A DNA stretch of 62,137 nucleotides from Clostridiales bacterium. Lineage in GTDB: Bacteria > Bacillota > Clostridia > Lachnospirales > Lachnospiraceae. A model generated the notes under the pieces. That model did not search any database. It was not told the origin of the DNA and saw nothing but the letters and a program-made list of their open reading frames with translations. Shown one piece after another: positions 58,860 to 62,137 of this stretch; the stretch's first letter is position 1; each line of letters opens with the position of its first letter. The stretch spans positions 1 to 62,137 of the forward strand of contig JAHAFI010000017.1 in the NCBI GenBank assembly GCA_018374355.1, given 5' to 3'. The position numbers and the translations under genes were made by a program.

Positions 58860-59897
58860 TTAATAGACAAAATATTCCACAAATTCCATATGATTGACTG
58901 CTTCCTGTTCAGAGAGATAACGCTCTCCTCCCAGCACACCGCTTTTGGAACCGCTGGCATCCACATAAATGGTCTGATCGTTCATTTCAACGGCGCAGAG
59001 AACGTAACTTTCTGAGGACAGCATATTTCCCTTCCATTTTCCCAGCACAATATGGGATTCCATCCCGGCTCGCTGGCAAAGCTCTGTCAAAACTTTCGCG
59101 TACCCCAGAGCCGTTCCTTTCTTTTCCGCTGCCGCTGACAAATGATTGTATTTGTAGATCACCCGGAACATCTCCGACATATTGCTTACCGCATCGGCAT
59201 TCTCTGCCGCCTCCGATGCAAAAGTCATGTTCTCGTCCATCCATTTCAGGAAATAATCCACTGCACGCTTTTCCCCGTATTCTTCAGGAAGTCCCTCCAT
59301 GATTTCTGCTAAAACCGCTTCCGTCTCCTCCTGAACTTCATGGATTTTTCCCACCTGTTCCTGAATATTTACGGACATTCCCTCATGAACCTCTTCCAGA
59401 TTCCTGACCGTTCCGTCCTCTCCGTAATCCCCTTGCACATCGATTCCCTCTGCACAGGAAAGAAACAGGATCACTTTGGAAATATTTTCCTCCCTGATAT
59501 CCAGGATATCACTTTCGGCATACTTGACATATACGTTTTCCTCTGTCATGGGAATCTCATAAAGTCCGTAAAAATGATTGTAACCGTCATTTTCCAGAAC
59601 CGTTATGACCCGCATATATTCAGTTCCATTCACCGGATGGGGCAGTGTCACCACACCGCCCTCCAGATTTTCCATTTTTTCCAAAAGGAACTGATAAACT
59701 TCCATTTCCTTTTGATTCAGCTGTTCCCTGTAAAAACCGGAATCCGCCGCCTCCCCGCTGCGGGGAAGGTCTTCCAGTTTTTTTGATGTAGCCTTCGCCA
59801 GTGAAAGCTTACGCTGGCTGTTCATAAATACTCCCAGAAGCAAAAGAATCACTCCGGCCGCGAGAAACCATGCATATTTTTTCCGCTTCTTATCCAT
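58860..59897 (-). CDS. Transglutaminase-like secreted or membrane-anchored protein with degenerate active site
   Basis: The ~345-residue protein has an N-terminal anchor (about 6-26), a middle region of ~190 residues without a known family, and a C-terminal transglutaminase-like fold (about 235-330). In that fold the usual Cys of the GxCxGYA motif is replaced (KKGTALGYAKVL) and the His position also differs (SSESYVLCAVEM); the Asp part is kept (YVDASGSK). It is thus probably a binding domain and not an enzyme. GGGAG lies 6 nt before the ATG at 59897. It follows ptsI by 19 bp and is likely in the ptsHI operon. Confidence 0.75.
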   Translation of the reverse strand: MDKKRKKYAWFLAAGVILLLLGVFMNSQRKLSLAKATSKKLEDLPRSGEAADSGFYREQLNQKEMEVYQFLLEKMENLEGGVVTLPHPVNGTEYMRVITVLENDGYNHFYGLYEIPMTEENVYVKYAESDILDIREENISKVILFLSCAEGIDVQGDYGEDGTVRNLEEVHEGMSVNIQEQVGKIHEVQEETEAVLAEIMEGLPEEYGEKRAVDYFLKWMDENMTFASEAAENADAVSNMSEMFRVIYKYNHLSAAAEKKGTALGYAKVLTELCQRAGMESHIVLGKWKGNMLSSESYVLCAVEMNDQTIYVDASGSKSGVLGGERYLSEQEAVNHMEFVEYFVY

Positions 59898-59916
59898 TGC
59901 CTGCTCCCTGTAAGTT

Positions 59917-61545
59917 CTATTCCATTTCACGCACAATTTTTCTCAGCTTCAGGATCATGGACGGAGCTACTGAAAGTTCGTCCACTCCCATGTTCACAAA
60001 GGTTTCTGTCAATTCCGGGTCAGCGCCCAGCTCACCACAGATTCCGGCCCATTTTCCGGCTTTATGTGCATTGTCCACAACCATTTTGATCATCCGCAGA
60101 ATTGCTTTATGGTGAGGATTATAGAACGGATCTAATTTTTCATTCTGACGGTCGATAGCCAGAGTATACTGGGTCAGGTCATTGGTTCCGATACTGAAGA
60201 AGTCCACCAGCTCTGCCAGCTCATCGCTGAGCATCACAGCCGCCGGGGTCTCGATCATGATTCCCTCTTCCACATCTTTATATGGAATGCCATCCCGTGA
60301 AAGCTCTTCTTTTACTTCTTTTACGATGGCCTTGATTTTCTGTACTTCCTCCACAGAAGTGATCATAGGATACATGATGGAAATATTTCCATGTACCGCT
60401 GCCCGAAACAGCGCGCGAAGCTGAACTTTGAAAATCTCCGGCTGCATCAGGCAGATACGGATAGCCCGGTAACCCAGCGCCGGATTTTCTTCATTACCCA
60501 GATTCAGATAATCTGCCTGCTTGTCTGCACCGATGTCCAGCGTACGGATAACCACTTTCTTTCCTGCCATATTCTGAGCCGCCTGTTTGTAGGCCTGATA
60601 CTGCTCTTCCTCACCGGGAAGCTCGTTGCGTCCAATGTAGAGGAATTCGCTTCGGAAAAGTCCGATACCTCCGGCATCATTTTCCAGCACATAGCCCATA
60701 TCGCCCACACTGCCGATATTTGCATAGATATCAATTTTTTTGCCGCTCTTTGTAACGTTTTCCTTGCCTTTTAACTGTAAAAGAAGCTCCTGTTTCTCTG
60801 CTTCTGATTTCATCTTGCTTTCTATCCGGACTTTCATCTCCTCATCCGGTTCCAGAATAAACTCACCGGAAAATCCGTCTACCGCAGCCGTCATGCCGCT
60901 CTCCAGCTTATTCAGATCCACATCCACACCAATCAGGGCAGGAATGTTCATCATTCTTGCCAGAATAGCTGTATGGGAATTGGTGGAACCGTGTACGGTA
61001 ACAAAAGCAAGAATCTTTTCTTTATCCATCTGAACCGTCTCACTGGGAGCCAGATCATCGGCAACCACGATCACCGGTTCATCAAATACCAGATCATCTC
61101 CGCCTCTTCCGCTCAGGTTTTTCACCAGACGGCCTGAAATATCCTTAATATCTGCTGCACGGGCTTTCATATAATCATCATCCATAGCCGCAAACATCTC
61201 TGAGAAATTGTCTCCGGTCACGGCAACTGCATATTCGGCATTCACCTGCTGGGTACGGATGATATTCTCGATGGATTCGTTATAATCATCGTCATCCAGC
61301 ATCATCTGATGCACTTCGAAAATAGCCGCACTGGCTTCTCCGGCTTCTTTTACCGCTTTTTCATACAGCTTCTGAAGCTGTGCTGCAGACTGTTCCTTAG
61401 CTTCAGACACTCTGCGGATTTCCTCTTCCGGATTCTCTATTTTGACGCGCTTTACCACATCGTCATCCTTTTTCAGTACGGAGATTTTTCCCAGCGCCAC
61501 GCCTTTATAAACTGATTTGCCTTTTAAACATTCCATATCATCCAC
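59917..61545 (-). CDS. ptsI: PTS enzyme I
   Basis: Enzyme I takes phosphate from phosphoenolpyruvate and passes it to HPr for all PTS sugars. The 542 residues include the HPr-binding helical part, the phospho-histidine in HGSTNSHTAILARMMNIP (about residue 188), and the PEP-binding C-terminal domain with ALGYRAIR, GTNDLTQYTLA and ICGELGADP. The start is GTG at 61545 with AAGGA upstream. It follows ptsH by 62 bp. Confidence 0.97.
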   Translation of the reverse strand: MDDMECLKGKSVYKGVALGKISVLKKDDDVVKRVKIENPEEEIRRVSEAKEQSAAQLQKLYEKAVKEAGEASAAIFEVHQMMLDDDDYNESIENIIRTQQVNAEYAVAVTGDNFSEMFAAMDDDYMKARAADIKDISGRLVKNLSGRGGDDLVFDEPVIVVADDLAPSETVQMDKEKILAFVTVHGSTNSHTAILARMMNIPALIGVDVDLNKLESGMTAAVDGFSGEFILEPDEEMKVRIESKMKSEAEKQELLLQLKGKENVTKSGKKIDIYANIGSVGDMGYVLENDAGGIGLFRSEFLYIGRNELPGEEEQYQAYKQAAQNMAGKKVVIRTLDIGADKQADYLNLGNEENPALGYRAIRICLMQPEIFKVQLRALFRAAVHGNISIMYPMITSVEEVQKIKAIVKEVKEELSRDGIPYKDVEEGIMIETPAAVMLSDELAELVDFFSIGTNDLTQYTLAIDRQNEKLDPFYNPHHKAILRMIKMVVDNAHKAGKWAGICGELGADPELTETFVNMGVDELSVAPSMILKLRKIVREME

Positions 61546-61607
61546 TCGATTCCTTCCCGTTTCTGTGTATTATATTTTTTCCAAATTATAATATCTACAG
61601 TTTGCAA

Positions 61608-61865
61608 TTACAGATTCGCTTCAAAGAACGCTTTCATTCCTTCCACTGCTGCATCCTCATCACTTCCCTCAGCAGAAACAATAACCGTCTGACCGCATTT
61701 TACTCCCAGCGCCATCACGGCCATCAGTTTGGAAGCCTCTGCTTTTTTTCCTTCCTTGTCGATGACAATCTTACTTTCATACTTTTTCGCTTCTTTTACA
61801 AGCATTCCTGCCGGTCTTGCATGGATTCCCAATTCGTCTTTTACTGTGTACTCAAAACTCTTCAT
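61608..61865 (-). CDS. ptsH: Phosphocarrier protein HPr
   Basis: HPr carries phosphate from enzyme I to the EIIA proteins. The 85 residues have the active His15 in GIHARPAGMLV. At the regulatory site, where most Firmicutes have KSIMGVM with Ser46, this protein has ASKLMAVM, so Lys takes position 46 and Ser position 45. AAAGGAG lies 8 nt before the ATG at 61865. The long leader contains a RAT site and terminator. Confidence 0.96.
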   Translation of the reverse strand: MKSFEYTVKDELGIHARPAGMLVKEAKKYESKIVIDKEGKKAEASKLMAVMALGVKCGQTVIVSAEGSDEDAAVEGMKAFFEANL

Positions 61866-61921
61866 TTTTTGATCTCCTTTCATTTGCCGTTACCGGAATT
61901 TCTTTTTGGCTCCCGGCCTTT

Positions 61922-61991
61922 AAAAAGAAAAAGCACAAACATATCCTGTTAAAATCACTGATACAGTGATATCAAACCGGATAGTTTATGC
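61922..61991 (-). terminator. Conditional terminator in the ptsH leader
   Basis: On the minus strand GCATAAACTATCC pairs with GGATATGTTTGTGC (one bulge, one G-T pair) and TTTTTCTTTTT follows. The loop holds a further hairpin ATCACTG/CAGTGAT. The 5' arm overlaps the RAT-like site at 61984-62012, the same logic as at 58649-58724. Confidence 0.85.
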
Positions 61992-62012
61992 CTGCTTTCC
62001 CAGTAACACACT
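61984..62012 (-). promoter_or_regulatory. RAT-like antiterminator site upstream of ptsH
   Basis: The minus strand reads GTGTGTTACTGG, 4 bases, then GCAGGCATAAAC. It keeps the TGTTACTG and GCAGGCA-AAAC blocks and spacing of the RAT at 58697-58724, with few changes. Confidence 0.8.
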
Positions 62013-62041
62013 ATCTTCCACAATTACAGTTGTTATACTTT

Positions 62042-62070
62042 AATATATATCATCCCGCCTTGATGGTCAA
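62042..62070 (-). promoter_or_regulatory. Sigma-A promoter of ptsHI
   Basis: TTGACC (62065-62070), 17 bp spacer, TATATT (62042-62047) on the minus strand. Start near 62035, giving a leader of about 170 nt with the RAT and terminator. Confidence 0.85.
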
Positions 62071-62137
62071 CCTGTATTTTTTACCTAATTTTCCTGTTTA
62101 ATTTTGTGTATATTATACAAAAATCCTCTTAATACCG

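Noticed and set aside
1..62137. CRISPR array, complete prophage, insertion sequence or rRNA operon
   Set aside because: No regularly spaced repeats, phage structural genes, transposase genes or rRNA sequences were recognised in the window.

Overview
This 62 kb window looks like chromosomal DNA of an anaerobic, low-to-mid-GC Firmicute of the Clostridia, most likely a gut Lachnospiraceae. The family call rests on the dgt-dnaG-rpoD-trmK-nif3 order, pyruvate:ferredoxin oxidoreductase and pyruvate formate-lyase as central enzymes, strong AGGAGG ribosome binding sites, a DUF5688 protein, an N-acetylhexosamine 1-kinase, and near-consensus sigma-A promoters. I do not assign a species. Most genes lie on the minus strand.

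Layout from left to right. Bases 1-2600 hold the RNase P RNA with its own promoter and terminator, a sugar O-acetyltransferase and a MATE exporter divergent from an AraC-type regulator. Bases 3500-13334 are the macromolecular synthesis region: dgt, then an inserted nucleobase permease and PRTase-like pair behind a consensus promoter and structured leader, then dnaG, rpoD, trmK, nif3 and a nucleoside kinase. Bases 13400-18000 carry small envelope and hypothetical genes (a membrane protein, an M15 peptidase, a zinc-ribbon membrane protein, a CBS protein, a LUD protein). Bases 18000-20130 form an AT-rich, gene-poor island with a large palindrome, two diverged copies of a ~60 bp sequence, and one GrpB-pyrophosphatase fusion gene. 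Bases 20141-25711 are a MacAB-like efflux operon with two adaptors, both carrying repetitive sequence.

Bases 25900-33240 include a DUF1294 fusion, a GNAT enzyme, a small repeat protein behind a C9A8 tract, rarA, and a pyruvate formate-lyase locus. In that locus the glycyl-radical domain is a separate 80-residue gene between the large subunit and pflA. Bases 33240-39204 hold two M42 peptidases and nifJ. Bases 39241-43535 are amino-sugar genes (nahK, a sugar-1-P nucleotidyltransferase, nagB) around an AraC regulator that is bracketed by two 144 bp inverted copies of a structured repeat; a third copy lies after nifJ. Bases 43559-55500 are mixed housekeeping genes (CAT-like enzyme, CcdA-like transporter, ABC-F, metA, cls, ligA, an RsuA-family synthase, SH3 protein, tRNA-Arg, EF-P).

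Bases 55683-62137 are the phosphotransferase region: nagE-type EIICB, EIIA and a LicT-type antiterminator in one operon, then ptsH-ptsI and a degenerate transglutaminase-like gene. Both operons start with a consensus promoter, a RAT antiterminator site and an overlapping terminator, so one antiterminator may control both the sugar-specific and the general PTS proteins. With nahK and nagB this suggests a cell tuned to N-acetylhexosamines. The items I rate most interesting are the split pyruvate formate-lyase, the repeat-flanked regulator, and the double RAT control of the PTS.
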